Position numbers and translations under genes: made by a program
Part shown: positions 13,535 through 25,596 of the stretch, piece after piece
How positions within the stretch are numbered: position 1 is the stretch's first letter
Layout: every line of letters begins with the position of its first letter
The notes under the pieces: model-generated
Told to the model about the DNA's origin: nothing
What the model saw: the letters and a program-made list of their open reading frames with translations, nothing else
The model's database searches: none
Assembly (NCBI GenBank): GCA_958298945.1
Contig: OY282610.1
Location: 29,648,167-29,712,166 of the forward strand
Direction: 5' to 3'
Length of the DNA: 64,000 nucleotides
Source: Atherix ibis
Taxonomy: Eukaryota > Arthropoda > Insecta > Diptera > Athericidae

Positions 13535-15735
13535 TATGTACTCGTATAACCGTATGATTTCTATTTGGTATTTTGACAGTATATTCCACCTGTTTTAAGT
13601 TATCTTATTAATTACCGAGAAAATATTCCTCTTCGATCGATGATATCATTTAGTGCTAAATGTTCTGAGATATATTTTAACTTCCGAGATAGATCTACTT
13701 TCTTGAATGATAAAAATCCTATTAATAACATGGAAAGTGTGCAAATTATTTTTTCCTTATCCTTATTTTTCCATACCAAAAAGAATATTTTCATATCTAA
13801 AATATTTATAGATTACTAATTTATACTTTACTTATTATAATTGCATAGTACTTTTGAATAATTTTAAATATTCGAAAACCCTTTTGCCTTTTATCTTATA
13901 TGCGTAGCTATTGGATAATTAACAGAAATCTTACACAAAGAGGCCGAAGAACTTGAAAAGAATTCCAAGTATATTATAAAAAGAAAAAAGAAAATAATAT
14001 TAAATAAATACCAACTTCCTTCTTGTACATAGACAGAGTTAAAAAGGAAAATCTAATTACGTTATTACTCCTATTATAAGTACATATGATGTATGTTGTA
14101 CAAATATGGATGGATACAGATGATGTACTCGTATTTAAATCTTCCGAAGAGACCTATGAATATAGTCAGAGGTTCATTGTATACAATATATTGAAAATCC
14201 CCAGAGTATCAATTGCATCGAAACAAAATGCATGGCAATCAATAACAACAAAAAATGAAAACATAAAAATATAGAAATAAACTGTACCACAGGTGAACAC
14301 CGTGTCATAGGCTTTTTGCCCAGATATCCTTATTGTATGTTAACTGAAGAATTATGTAATAATATGGTTGAGCATCGTATGCATACAACATTGACTCAAA
14401 TGATGCATAGTCTATCTGGTGTAGACATGAATAAATAGTAATTGCACATGAATCCACTTCAATGCTTTTCATTTTGGAAAACTAAAAACAAAACAAAAAA
14501 TAAATATATATATATATATATACACAATACATAAGAAAAAAAAAATAAAAGTAATAATAATAAATAAATAAAGATGAAAAGGTAATTGTGTACATGTGCT
14601 CCTCTTATAAAATTTGTATGCAAAATATACTTCACCTCTGGTGCCAATGTACGGAACAGCATCCAGTCAGACCCTACAAACATCGGCTGGCATTTATTTA
14701 TAGGAAAATCTATTACATTCCTGTCAGAAGATACCATTCTATTCTATGAAGATAACATACGAGTGTTCGCATACAAAGTTCATTTATCCAACTAGAAAGA
14801 TGCAAAAATGAAACAATCAGATCGGGCAAAATTTATAAGGAAATACATAAACTTATGTAGATATAGGATTTTTTTTTTTGTTGATCGTACATAATAATAA
14901 TAATACTTATAATAATAGTAATAGTAATAATAATACGGAAGGGTAAAATGCGAAAATTTCAAAAAGATAGAAATATCTTTTTGTATTATATCATATATAC
15001 TTACAACGTCGATGCACATAGAGGAGCACCGATTATAGATTTCGTGCTATCGAAAGATTTGCATCAACATAATATGATAGGCACAATTGTTTTATATCTC
15101 TTTTATCTCCATTATAGAAGGAAAAGATAAATTCTTGATTACGAGCATGTAGAAAATGTCCAGTTGGACTTTTATGTAAATAAGCCTGTGTACGCCAAAG
15201 TCTATCAACCTTGGCTCAATTATAAATTTAATTCTCTTATTCTGTTCATTTTTCCTCAATTTTCCCAAATACACTAGTGCATACTCTACATATATATATT
15301 AAATTAATATTTATAAAATATTTCTAAAGGATCTAAAAAGTATACGCCTCCATCATTATTAACTTTGTTTATTGTAAATTATCTCTTACTGTGCATTTTT
15401 GCTATAAAATTTTTCAACATCAACAACAAAAAAGCAATTTTCTCTATATTAGAAAAAATTTAATATAAAAAATTATTTAATATTATTAAATTTCATAAAT
15501 TCATTTATTTAATTGTAAAAATATGGTATATCGTCAGATAATTTATAAAAAATTATTGCAGGTCTTATGAATGGATAGATTATCAATATTAAATCATTGA
15601 ATTATCCAATTTGGAGTTTGGAAAATAAATATAAATAAAATATACTATATATATAGATTTTATTAAGATTTTTATTTTTTATATTGAATTATTTTTGCCA
15701 TTATATGTATATAAAATAGAAAATAGTATTCTTTG
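13535..15735. other. intergenic DNA with microsatellites
   Basis: No gene is supportable. There is an (AT)n run at 14503-14522 and a broken (TAA)n run at about 14891-14936. Confidence 0.5.
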
Positions 15736-15739
15736 AATA

Positions 15740-16395
15740 ATTTCCACTAGAGTTCTAGCTAGATTGGACCTTTTTGGGGTAATTTTTAATGACTTTTTCG
15801 CAAATTTTTGCATATAAGTCGATCACTACAAGAAAAGGTAATGATTTTGGACGCAAATTGATATTTGGGAGCTTTTTGAGCAATAAAGACAAAATTTATC
15901 GTGTTGTGCGTACGTTGTGGTACCGAGTTTAGAAATTTGGATACGATTTATATTAAAATATTTAAGTTGAAGCCAAAAAATAGTCGGTTATTATGTGATA
16001 ATATTGCTCAGAATTGACAGTAATGATCTCTCATTCTTCATTTACAATGAAATACGGCCCGAATAACAACTTCAAGCAAAAATTCACATTAGACAGCCAC
16101 TTTTCACGAATACAATGGCTTTTCAGCAGTCACATTAGACAGCCACTTTTCACGAATACAATGGCTTTTCAGCAGTCACATTAGACAGCCACTTTTCAAG
16201 AATACAATGGCTTTTCAGCAAAAATTCACATTAGACAGCCACTTTTCACGAATACAATGGCTTGTGAGTATTTAGAGCTCCATACATAGTTATTTTGCTT
16301 ATTTACGTATCCGGCGAGCAAAAAATGAGCCTCATCGCTGAAGCTAATTTTGTATGAAACGTTACTGCGGCAAATTTTTTTTACTTTTGAAAAAA
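15740..16395 (-). pseudogene. mariner-type transposase relic C
   Basis: The minus strand shows, from the right, ISFSDEAHFLLAGYVNKQNN (around the first catalytic Asp) and then FGPYFIVNEE and IITVNSEQYYHIITDYF. This is the order seen in mariner transposases and resembles relics A and B. Frames are broken by stops and indels. A 46 bp tandem repeat lies inside it. No terminal inverted repeats were recognised. Confidence 0.7.
16085..16264 (+). repeat. 46 bp tandem repeat, four copies
   Basis: The unit starts CACATTAGACAGCCACTTTT and ends CAGCAGT. Copies start at 16085, 16131, 16177 and 16227. The third has a 4 bp longer tail (CAAAAATT instead of CAGT) and one A for C change; the fourth is partial. 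The unit derives from mariner relic C. Confidence 0.9.
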
Positions 16396-16399
16396 GTTT

Positions 16400-17743
16400 T
16401 CTATAATTTAAAAGGATTTTTTAATATTACTACAATAATTATAGTATTATTAATAGTTATCAAATAACAAGACAAAGCTTTTCGAACAAATAAAATGGAT
16501 AAACCAGTATTTTAAAGGGGAAAACTGTTTTGTTTTTTTTCTATGGTTTCTAATAATTTAATTATTCAAATTAAGTTTCGTTAGTATAAGAGTTCACCAT
16601 AAACTAAATAAAAAAATAGTATTTTTTAATTTGTGTTACCATAAAATCTTATGTTGCACAAATAGCAGTAAATGTAGATGAGATATTAAAAGACGACACA
16701 CTGGGGTCATAAGTATAATACAAACGTACATACAAACACATAAATTAGTATAAAATGAGTGTTATTAGTACAGCTGACCTGTAGCTTTTTATTGTTAAAG
16801 TATTTTAAGGTACTAAACCTCATGCTAAATGGTTGGGCAATGGTACTCATACACATATCTAGATATTTTAATTCCATCCATATCTATGGATGGGATTACA
16901 AGCCGTGATCTAATCTTTCTAGTCTATTCAGTTGTCGCTTGCAATAAAGGTGAACACGACCATGTACGAGTATATATTGTACAATATGTACCAAGAGAGA
17001 CGACTTTTTAGGTTCATTGTAACCTTTATGGTGATTTATTTTAAAATAAAAATCAAGAGAAATTTTCTTTTGTCAAAATCACATATTATTTTCTATAGTA
17101 ATTTACATTATTCTTATTATTATCAGAACTAGATTTTTTCACATTAAGTTTCAAATTTATCTCTAATACCTGAAGACATTTGCAAACATGAATGTATCTC
17201 TTACCTTCACTGAACTATGACTTTTTTAATGTTTGAAATAAAATCGGTTGTGATTCATATACGATCATTGACATTTGATCATCAAAATTCCAAAGCATAA
17301 ACTTTCCGAAAATGTGCAAAGCAAATAGGAAGGAATTCGCGTGATCAAAACCCTGCATGCAAGAACAATTTCTTTAGAAGCCAATTCGCCGACACATGAT
17401 TAACGGGAAGAAACATACGCGTACTTATCAATTGCTCATTATAAAACGAAACGCAAATATTAATCTAAGATTATAATTATATTCTGTCCACAATCATAGT
17501 AGTTTGGATAATTTTTCCCTTACTTACAGGAAGTTTCAGTTGAGAATTTAAAAAAAATTAACTATTTTTTCCAAACATCATTTGAGCATAATATTTGTTA
17601 TGCTCTCAATTATAATTCTAAGTTAATCACATATATACAATATATACTCATATTGGTAATTTTTCTTAAATCCGAATTTCTTTGCGATTAAAAAAAATTA
17701 TGCAAAAATAACACTTATCATAGTTGAATATTTTTATTTCCAG
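16400..17743 (+). other. upstream region of the ZP gene, includes 5'UTR intron acceptor
   Basis: No coding sequence is seen. The stretch just before 17744 ends in TATTTCCAG, a good splice acceptor directly abutting the ATG of the ZP gene. At least one non-coding 5' exon therefore lies upstream. I cannot place it or the promoter. Confidence 0.6.
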
Positions 17744-20700
17744 ATGAGGTCACTGAATTTGATAATATGTGCAGCAGCTGTATTGGCTTTCATGATGCCA
17801 TCAGTAACAGGACGAATGGCTTTCGAAAAGTTGACCGATTATGATTTTACGGGCACAACCTATTACAGTGTGAAAAATTTATCTCTGTACGAGTGTCAGG
17901 GATGGTGCCGAGAAGATCCTGATTGTCAGGCAGCCGCGTTCAGTTTTGTTGTAAACCCATTGACACCTTCACAGGAAACTCTCTGTCAGCTGCAGAACGA
18001 TTCTAGCGCCCATAATCCTACTGCGGTGGCACAGCGATCTGCTAGCATGTACTATATGGTTAAGCTACAATTGCGCAGTGAGAACGTGTGCCTTCGACCA
18101 TGGGCTTTCGAAAGGATCACAAACAAAATAATACGGGGTCTAGACAATGCCCTAATCTACACCAGCACTAAAGAGGCTTGTCTATCAGCTTGTCTAAATG
18201 AAAAACGTTTCATTTGTCGTTCGGTCGAATACGATTACAATAACATGAAGTGTGTTCTTAGTGACTCGGATCGTCGTACCACTGGCCAATTCGTTCAACT
18301 TGTCGATGCTCAAGGCACTGATTATTTCGAAAATCTTTGTCTTAAACCACAACAGGCTTGCAAGAATAGTCGCTCTTTCCAAAATCCACGGATCGGAGTC
18401 TCTGATGAAAAAGTCGCCCAATACGTTGGCCTACACTACTATACAGATAAGGAGCTCCAAGTAACCCCCGAATCCGAATGCCGTTTAGCGTGTGAAATTG
18501 AGACCGAGTTCTTGTGCCGATCATATTTGTATTTGGGACAACCACAAGGATTCCAATACAATTGCCGTCTTTATCACTTAGATCACAAGACTCTCCCAGA
18601 TGGACCATCGACTTATTTGAACGGCGAAAGACCACTCATTGACCATGGCGAACCAATGGGACAATACTTTGAAAATCAATGTGAAAAAGCCGTTTCCCCT
18701 GCACCCGGCCAAAGCGACCACACCCTTCCTGTGACATTCGACGCTACCGAGGATCCATCCGTTAACAATTTAACAAGAGCCGACGTCAACTGTGACAAAA
18801 CTGGAACCTGTTACGATGGTAAGAGACAATATCTTGACCATATTAAGCCTAATTAATTTCTAAATACGAATTTTTTGCTTTGCAGTTGCTGTACAATGTA
18901 AAGACACCCGCATCGCTGTTCAGGTACGTACCAACAAACCATTTAACGGTCGTATCTATGCTCTTGGCCGTTCCGAAACATGCAACATTGATGTCATCAA
19001 CTCGGACGCTTTCCGTCTAGACTTGACAATGGGTGGACAAGACTGTAATACTCAGAGTGTGGTAAGCATTATACTATCTATCGACTTATTAGCGCGATTT
19101 ATTTTCATCTTTTCTAAAATAATTTTCTTTTATTTACCATTTACTGTTGAACGTAGACTGGAGTTTATACGAACACAGTTGTTTTACAACATCATAGCGT
19201 TGTCATGACAAAGGCTGATAAAATTTACAAAGTTAAGTGCACATATGATATGAGCTCAAAGAACATCACATTCGGCATGATGCCTATTCGCGACCCGGAA
19301 ATGATTCACATTAACTCGTCACCAGAAGCCCCACCACCAAGAATTCGCATTTTGGATACCAGACAACGTGAAGTCGAAACTGTTCGAATTGGAGACCGTC
19401 TTATGTTCCGTATTGAAATTCCAGAAGACAGTATGTTTCAATATCCTTGTATCATTAATAATTAACAAAACTAACAAAGCTAATAATTTTTGTTTTCGTT
19501 TTTCTAATAGCACCATATGGCATCTTTGCACGATCATGCGTCGCTATGGCTAAGGACGGAAGGACAAGTTTCAAAATCATCGACGATGATGGTTGCCCAA
19601 CAGACCCAACCATTTTCCCTGGTTTCAATCCAGATGGCAATGCACTTCAATCAATCTATGAGGCCTTCAGATTTACTGAAAGTTACGGTGTTATATTCCA
19701 ATGTAATGTGAAATATTGTCTAGGACCATGTGAGCCAGCCGTTTGCGAATGGAATATGGAATCGGTTGAATCATGGGGCAGAAGGAAGAGATCCGTTGAC
19801 AGGTGAGAATTTTTATACAAATATTATTTAGTAAATGTGATTTTTATTTCAATTTCAAATAACAGCAATAACAGAACCAAAGAGGCAACCCAAGATGATA
19901 TGAGCATCTCACAAGAACTCCATGTACAGGACTTTGGTGACGAAGCACGAGAATACTTCAGATCAGATCCTAGCACAGATTTCGCAAAAGGTATAAATTT
20001 TGTTCAGTTTTTTTTACATTCTTTTTTTCTTCTTCTCCCAAAAAAAAACCTACATTTAGGATTTAAATTATTCCAGGACAAAGTAAATTTTTTGACAATC
20101 TAAGCAAAAGTCATCAATTCAAAATGTCGCATTCCTATTCATAACGACAATCAAATTTAAACTATTAACATAATCAATTCTTAAAATTATCCTTCTGAGA
20201 AGTCTGCTTCCAAATCTTTCATTTGAAAAGTATCCTTTCAAGAACCTTTGAAAACATGGTCGTTCGCCGCTTATGTCTACTCGAATCCTCAAAATTTAAT
20301 TCCCAACCATTAATTCGGTTTCAGTACCGAACACTACACCACGCAGCAGTGTCATCAAGTCGTCAATTCATTGCATCAGTACTATCTTTGGAAACAGTAC
20401 TGTCTTGTTGTGTTTCTTGATATAAGTCAAACTTTAAATAGAACCTGGTATTATGGAACCACAAGAAGATCCTTCCTTTACCTATTTCCTAGTATAAAAT
20501 CATTTTAAGTAAATTAAGCTAACGAACTATCCAATATCTCTCCAATATTCGCTACTGTTCCACAGGGCAGTTACCTTAGGCCCATGGTCTAAAATATTTA
20601 CACATTCAATATCCCAATCTGCCCCAATAACTTCTGTGCTATATACGCTGATGATACGGTCTGCGTTGCATCTAGCAAAAACCCTCAACTTGCTTTCAAA

Positions 20701-21508
20701 ATTTTCCAAACCTAAATCTAAATCCTCCAGAATTGGTTTACAGAGTGGGGAATAAAATTGAAGGAACGTAAATGCAGCTTTTTGCTCTCCGCCATGAACC
20801 ATATTCTTCCGAATTTCTTAAAAGACTAACGCTTGACATAGAATTTTAAAAGACAAAAACGAAACCGACAATACTTACAACTATTTCGACTAAACTTAGC
20901 TAATTGAAACTAATATAGGCCTATGGAACAGAACTATAGGATTTTACTAAGCCGTCGAATCCAATCCCTTCAGTCCACAAAAAACTTCGTAAAATTGTCG
21001 ACGTTCTTCTATTATGTCTGCAATTGTATTAATCCCTTTGGTTTATGAGTTGAGTGTGTCTCGTTATAAAACGTTGCTTACTCTAATTTTTAATTTCCTT
21101 GTTCAAGAACTATTCTTCACTTCTTTCCTAGAAACACACATCACTGACTTAACATAAGCGTCACTTGTTGAATGATTTATTAAAATAATGAGTCTAAACA
21201 TAAACACACGGTAGCAGGAGACCCTTCACGTTAATTGATACTTTTATATTAATCTGCTTGTTACTATATTGTAGTTGTAGATATCTGTAAAAAAAAAAAA
21301 TTTAAAAAAAAAATAATAACTAATCCATCTTTATTTTAATTATTTGTTAATTTCAGATAAGACTGTTACTATTATAGAGCCTTGCCCAACAAAAATGTCA
21401 GTACTAGCCTTAGCAGTTACATGCGCCCTCATGATATTGCTCTACATTTCAACTCTATTCTGTTATTATATGAAAAAATGGATGCAACCACATAAAATTG
21501 TTGCTTAA
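17744..21508 (+). CDS. PAN/apple and ZP-domain transmembrane matrix protein (neo/nyo/mey/tyn group)
   Basis: Six coding exons joined by eye: 17744-18818, 18886-19061, 19157-19430, 19511-19802, 19866-19990 and 21357-21508. All introns are GT-AG and the phases agree, giving 697 residues. Residues 1-23 are a signal peptide. Three cysteine-rich PAN/apple domains cover roughly 26-115, 116-203 and 204-315. The ZP domain starts at VQCKDTRIAVQV (about 360) and ends near CEWNME (about 590). A furin site RRKR lies at 599-602, a transmembrane helix at about 663-684, and a short KK-rich tail ends the protein. Known proteins of this build (Drosophila neyo, nyobe, morpheyus, trynity) are shed from the apical surface of epidermal cells and shape the apical extracellular matrix and cuticle. 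I infer the same here but cannot say which orthologue it is. The ATG directly follows a splice acceptor. Confidence 0.93.
20190..21010 (+). pseudogene. Jockey-like LINE reverse transcriptase relic in intron 5 of the ZP gene
   Basis: Plus-strand fragments in shifting frames match a Jockey-type reverse transcriptase in order: a FGFRTEH-like segment near 20320, FLDISQ near 20410, VPQGS near 20568, then FCAIYADDTVCVASSK (the YADD catalytic motif) near 20630, FTEWGIKLKERK near 20740, and an IKPIW-like part near 20910. Stops and indels make it dead. It lies in the same orientation as the host gene. Confidence 0.85.
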
Positions 21509-21575
21509 ATATTAATATTAAAAATAAATTCATAACATATAAATATAAATATAATTATAAAATAATTTAATGCTT

Positions 21576-21581
21576 AATAAA
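21576..21581 (+). promoter_or_regulatory. candidate poly(A) signal of the ZP gene
   Basis: AATAAA about 70 bp after the stop codon. A further candidate occurs near 21615. Confidence 0.5.
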
Positions 21582-23195
21582 CAAAATGAAGAAAAAAAAA
21601 ACATACAAAAAAAAATAAAACGAAAAAGAATATATTAACAATTTTAATTTGAATTAAAATTAATATCAATAGGCAGATAAGATGATAACTAACATACATA
21701 AATAAAAATTACTATAATAATACTATCAATATTGCTATTATTAAATATATCGTTGATTAATATACAAATTTCAAAAAAAAATTCGAAATCATAAAGTTTA
21801 AATGCGTAAAAACTAAAAAAATATATTCATCGAAAAAATTAAATTCGAAAAGAAAAATTCAAAATAGGAGTATTTATTATAATAGTTTTTTAAAAAAATG
21901 CACGTAGTTTTCATTTTTATAATTATGTACTACTATTGCATTTATTTTAATTTAGACAAGTAACAATTCGTTTTATTTAACTAGACTTATGATAATTAAA
22001 TAAAATGAACACTGAATTTTATACTTACAATAATAATAATAATAATAATAATGAATATTATTTAATACACACGCATATATACATACGTTTCTACGATGGA
22101 TGTAATTTTTTCTTAATATTTTAATCCTTTTGAATGTTTTTTTTTCTTCTAATTATAAATTCTCTTTTATTTTCATGAGAATTCTATATAGTTAAAATTA
22201 AAAAAATAAAATGGGATTCATTTTATCGAAAAAATTACATCCCATGTTACAACAAAATAATAAAAAAAACCTACAAATAATTATAATAATATTAAAACAA
22301 TGTATGATTATGTGCGGGTGCGTTGATGATAGAAAATTAACATAAACTATTATATAACCACTTAAAAACACAATCAAGAACACACTCACATGTACGTGCT
22401 GATTAGAGAAAAGAGTATTTAATGAGAGTGCACACCAACAAAATATATACAATATAAAATATTTCACACAATAAATATGTAATAATTTTTAAAAACTGCA
22501 AACGAAAATTTAACACTTTCTATTGAGTTTAAAAATACTAGAAAAACTTTTCTTCCAAAGTTTTACCATCATCGGATATACTTAAATATGTTAAAATGGT
22601 TGATTGGTATTCTTTTTCTAAAAATTAAATATTTAATTTTTTGATTATTTTCAATTTATAATGTTCTAAAAAAAAATTACGTCATAGATGGATTGGGGCT
22701 CGGATTTATTTTTTTTTTTGTTAATCAGTAGAAATAAATCACATTTTTTATTTGAACATAATTTTACATATAAAATACTATAATTTTTTTTTAAAATAGA
22801 AATTTGTTCGATTTTTAAAGAAAAAATAATCGCTCGATAGTATAAAAAATTTCAAATAATTTACGTATGTTCAATGAATGGATTTTTTGTGTAATTTTTA
22901 AACTTAAATAGAGACTGTATTCGAAATTGTTTGTTTTTTAAAAACTTTTATTATTATTACAATTATAATTATTTTAAATAATATATAAATAAAAATGTAT
23001 TTTAAGGAAAAGAAAAACAATTAAAAATAATCAAAAATATTATATTATACCTTTTATTGTATCTAAGAGTATTTAATATAAGAATACATTTTTTATAACA
23101 TTAAATAAATATACAAAATGGTTTGAATTTTATATTTATTTTAACGGAAAATTGATTTATTTTTTTATGTATTGATGTTTTAAAAGTACTGATGC
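21582..23195. other. intergenic DNA
   Basis: AT-rich, with a (TAA)n run at about 22029-22052. No gene is supportable. Confidence 0.5.
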
Positions 23196-23199
23196 GAAA

Positions 23200-24375
23200 A
23201 ATCTTTCAATTTTGATCTTTTATTCAACTTGGTGGCCGCCTTCAAAGTGCAGAATTCAACGTTTCCGTTTGCTGCTACGGATTGCGGACCAAAGAACGGA
23301 TTGCGGACCAAAGAACGGAATCCCTATCCTTCTTAGAGATTCTGACATGTTGTCCGTCCTGGGTAAAGACGTCATACTGCTTGATTCGATCACCGCCACC
23401 TTGATGCTCTGTAGAACTCCTAACAGATTGCGCATTGTAACTTAGAGGTTGTAAAGACTTTTTTTCGGTCCCTTTCTGCTGAATAGGACTTGATTATAGG
23501 TTGTGAAACGTCTGGTGGTAGCATGAAGTTTGTTTAGGGACTTCCTCGAGGATTGGATGGATCTAAATTGTTCTAGGATAAACAGAGGGTGGATGCCGCT
23601 CTTTCGGGAAAGCTTGAGTTTTATTCCCATACGATCTACAAGTTTCATTTCCAGTATGTCATCGCCAATCAGTAACGTGGTGGAATACACATACACCTCC
23701 CATTAATAAATTGTTTGTGGTTATTATAATTTTAATTCCTTTCACTATTAGAAATATTCTTAATATAGTTATGTTCTCTATGGAGTTTATAGAGACTACT
23801 CTTATTCGCGATAGGATTTCTATTAATCATAATTGTTTTCATCTTGCCAGCATTCACGTTGTTGTTATTCCTGTTGTTAAATTTGTTATTATTGTTTTTA
23901 TTATTGGTATCATTATTATTCTTATGACTGTTGTTGAGATTAAACGTCGTGTTCTTATGAATGTTTGTCGACTGAACTGAACATTTTTTTCGAATGTTCT
24001 ATTGTATTTTGAACTAAAGTTTCTAATGGATTGATTTCCTGACTAAATTTAACTGCACCAATTTGTATTCTTTGGTATTATTGAGCACCTAAATCGTTAA
24101 AAAAGTGCAAATGTTGGGGAAATTCGATGTCAATTTCTCAGGAGTATAGACTGGAAACGAAATGTTGTCGTTAACTCATGGAGTCCTTGGGTTGGTTTTT
24201 GTGTTGGTTTCTTGGATTGGCCTAATTTTCTCTTTAAGATTCTTTAGTCGTTCCGTATCCAAAACGCATGAAGCGGCTGGTGGATCATTAGGTAACTTGG
24301 TGATTCCCATGACAACCCAGTCTAGTTGTGTCTTCTGTAAGAGGGGCATATTTTTTCCTAGTCTTATTTGACCTG
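23200..24375 (-). pseudogene. probable LTR-retrotransposon (Gypsy-like) gag-protease relic
   Basis: The minus strand holds decayed coding sequence. From the right comes a gag-like part with an Asn-rich stretch (about 23850-23950), then VYSTTLLIGDDILE near 23680-23640, resembling the end of a retroviral-type protease domain. Stops and frameshifts are frequent. A perfect 19 bp tandem duplication (GGATTGCGGACCAAAGAAC) sits near 23278-23316. The family assignment is tentative because no reverse transcriptase was recognised. Confidence 0.45.
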
Positions 24376-24431
24376 CCGCTAATATAAAACAAATTTTGAA
24401 TTTCCTTAAATGTTATTAAATTATATAATGA

Positions 24432-24680
24432 ATCCAAACCTTTCCTTAAATGTTATTCACTATCCTGATCTTACTCGAATGAAGACTGCCGGTTTCTGCG
24501 ACCTAGGCGATGGTTAAGAAATAGTCTTCTACAATAACCAGCCAACTTGACTGTTACAAAATTCTACGATAAACTGACCTGTCATCAGAAAATTTCATTC
24601 ACATTAAGCGCATATGAACTGAAAACAAAATATAGATACGTAACCTGAATATATTTCGATTGAGTTTCCGCGGAAAATTT
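24432..24680 (+). repeat. dispersed repeat R, copy 1
   Basis: About 240 bp clearly similar in the same orientation to 33303-33540. Shared landmarks include CCAAACCTTTCCTTA, CACTATCCTGATCTTACTCG and GACTGCCGGTTTCTGCGACC. It adjoins the Gypsy-like relic on the side where that element's 5' LTR would lie, so it may be an LTR. This is inference; LTR ends were not defined. Confidence 0.75.
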
Positions 24681-24701
24681 TAATTGTAATATAAATTTCG
24701 T

Positions 24702-24890
24702 AAAAAAAAATCCTTTGACACCGTCTAATAATGACAATGCACCTAATCCTTTGTAACTTCTATGATCGAATGAGAACTAAAGTTAGGCAGAACTGGACGC
24801 TGTTTTTATTTGTTTTAGTGTTAACGGATCACCAGACCTCGCCAAACACTTTCGCACCCATCTACTCACGCGGTTTAACGGTCCGAAAGG
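24702..24890 (-). mobile_element. SINE-like element with 5S-rRNA-like part, copy 1 (degenerate)
   Basis: This aligns along most of its length with the element at 28449-28685. It has an A-run on the plus strand (a T-run on the minus strand), a segment containing CTAATAA and TAACTT, then TTTATTTGTTTT and GTTAACGG, followed by a CAGACCTCGCC-like part. The best-conserved 5S box-C part is mostly deleted here. Two independent copies show that it is a repeat family. Confidence 0.6.
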
Positions 24891-24960
24891 CAAGGTTAAG
24901 GTATTATAAATAAAACACGAGCCAGAACTCATTCTGTAGCGCCACGATCATGAAGACATT

Positions 24961-25594
24961 TGGCGACTTATTGTTTCGTGAGTGAGGACATAATAATCCA
25001 TGAGGAAAATTGATTTTCTTTTGACTTTGTACAATATTTTTAATACATTTCCATACTTAACGTATTAATTATTTTTCACCTTTTCCACTATTTCGATTAG
25101 GAGCAATTGCTGTGTAGTTTATAGGCACTAACTCACTCTTGTAAAAGTTTTAATATTCAAATTTATTACAATATTTTTGTTGAACTTTTATACAATAATG
25201 GAAAATATTTAAAACAAAATATTTTTGATACCTTTTCCTATTTTGTTAAGATTTGCACCTTCGATTTTGTTTATATGCGTTTTTTTTTGTGTATGGGCGT
25301 TTTTCGATTTTGTTTATATACAGTTTCAGAAGATGCAAAATCTTTTAATTTTGATGGGCGAAGCCTCAAGCTTAGGAAACCAAACGTAACAACTCACATT
25401 AGGATATTAAACAATTCTGGATAGAACTCTACAAAAAATTTCATTTCTTGTGTCTCAAACATTAATGTTGAACTGGTTCCTCAGAACGTCACGACATCTA
25501 CCAACTGAGCCGTCTCATTGAGTCTGACAACCGTTCCCTAATATTAATCTAAATAATAATAATAATATTTATAATTGTAATTTAAATTGTACAT
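24961..25594. other. spacer with a tRNA-like fragment
   Basis: On the minus strand, about 25525-25450 reads GGCTCAGTTGGTAGATGTC followed later by CCAGTTCAACATT, resembling the D-arm and T-arm (A-box and B-box) of a tRNA or of a tRNA-derived SINE head. No complete cloverleaf could be formed by eye. The rest is AT-rich. Confidence 0.35.
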
Positions 25595-25596
25595 TA

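Noticed and set aside
18342..18635. Minus-strand frame inside the ZP gene
   Set aside because: Shadow of exon 1; the plus-strand frame has a clear domain structure and splice phase.
23711..23980. Hydrophobic plus-strand frame rich in Ile and Val
   Set aside because: Reverse complement of the Asn-rich gag-like stretch of the Gypsy-like relic.
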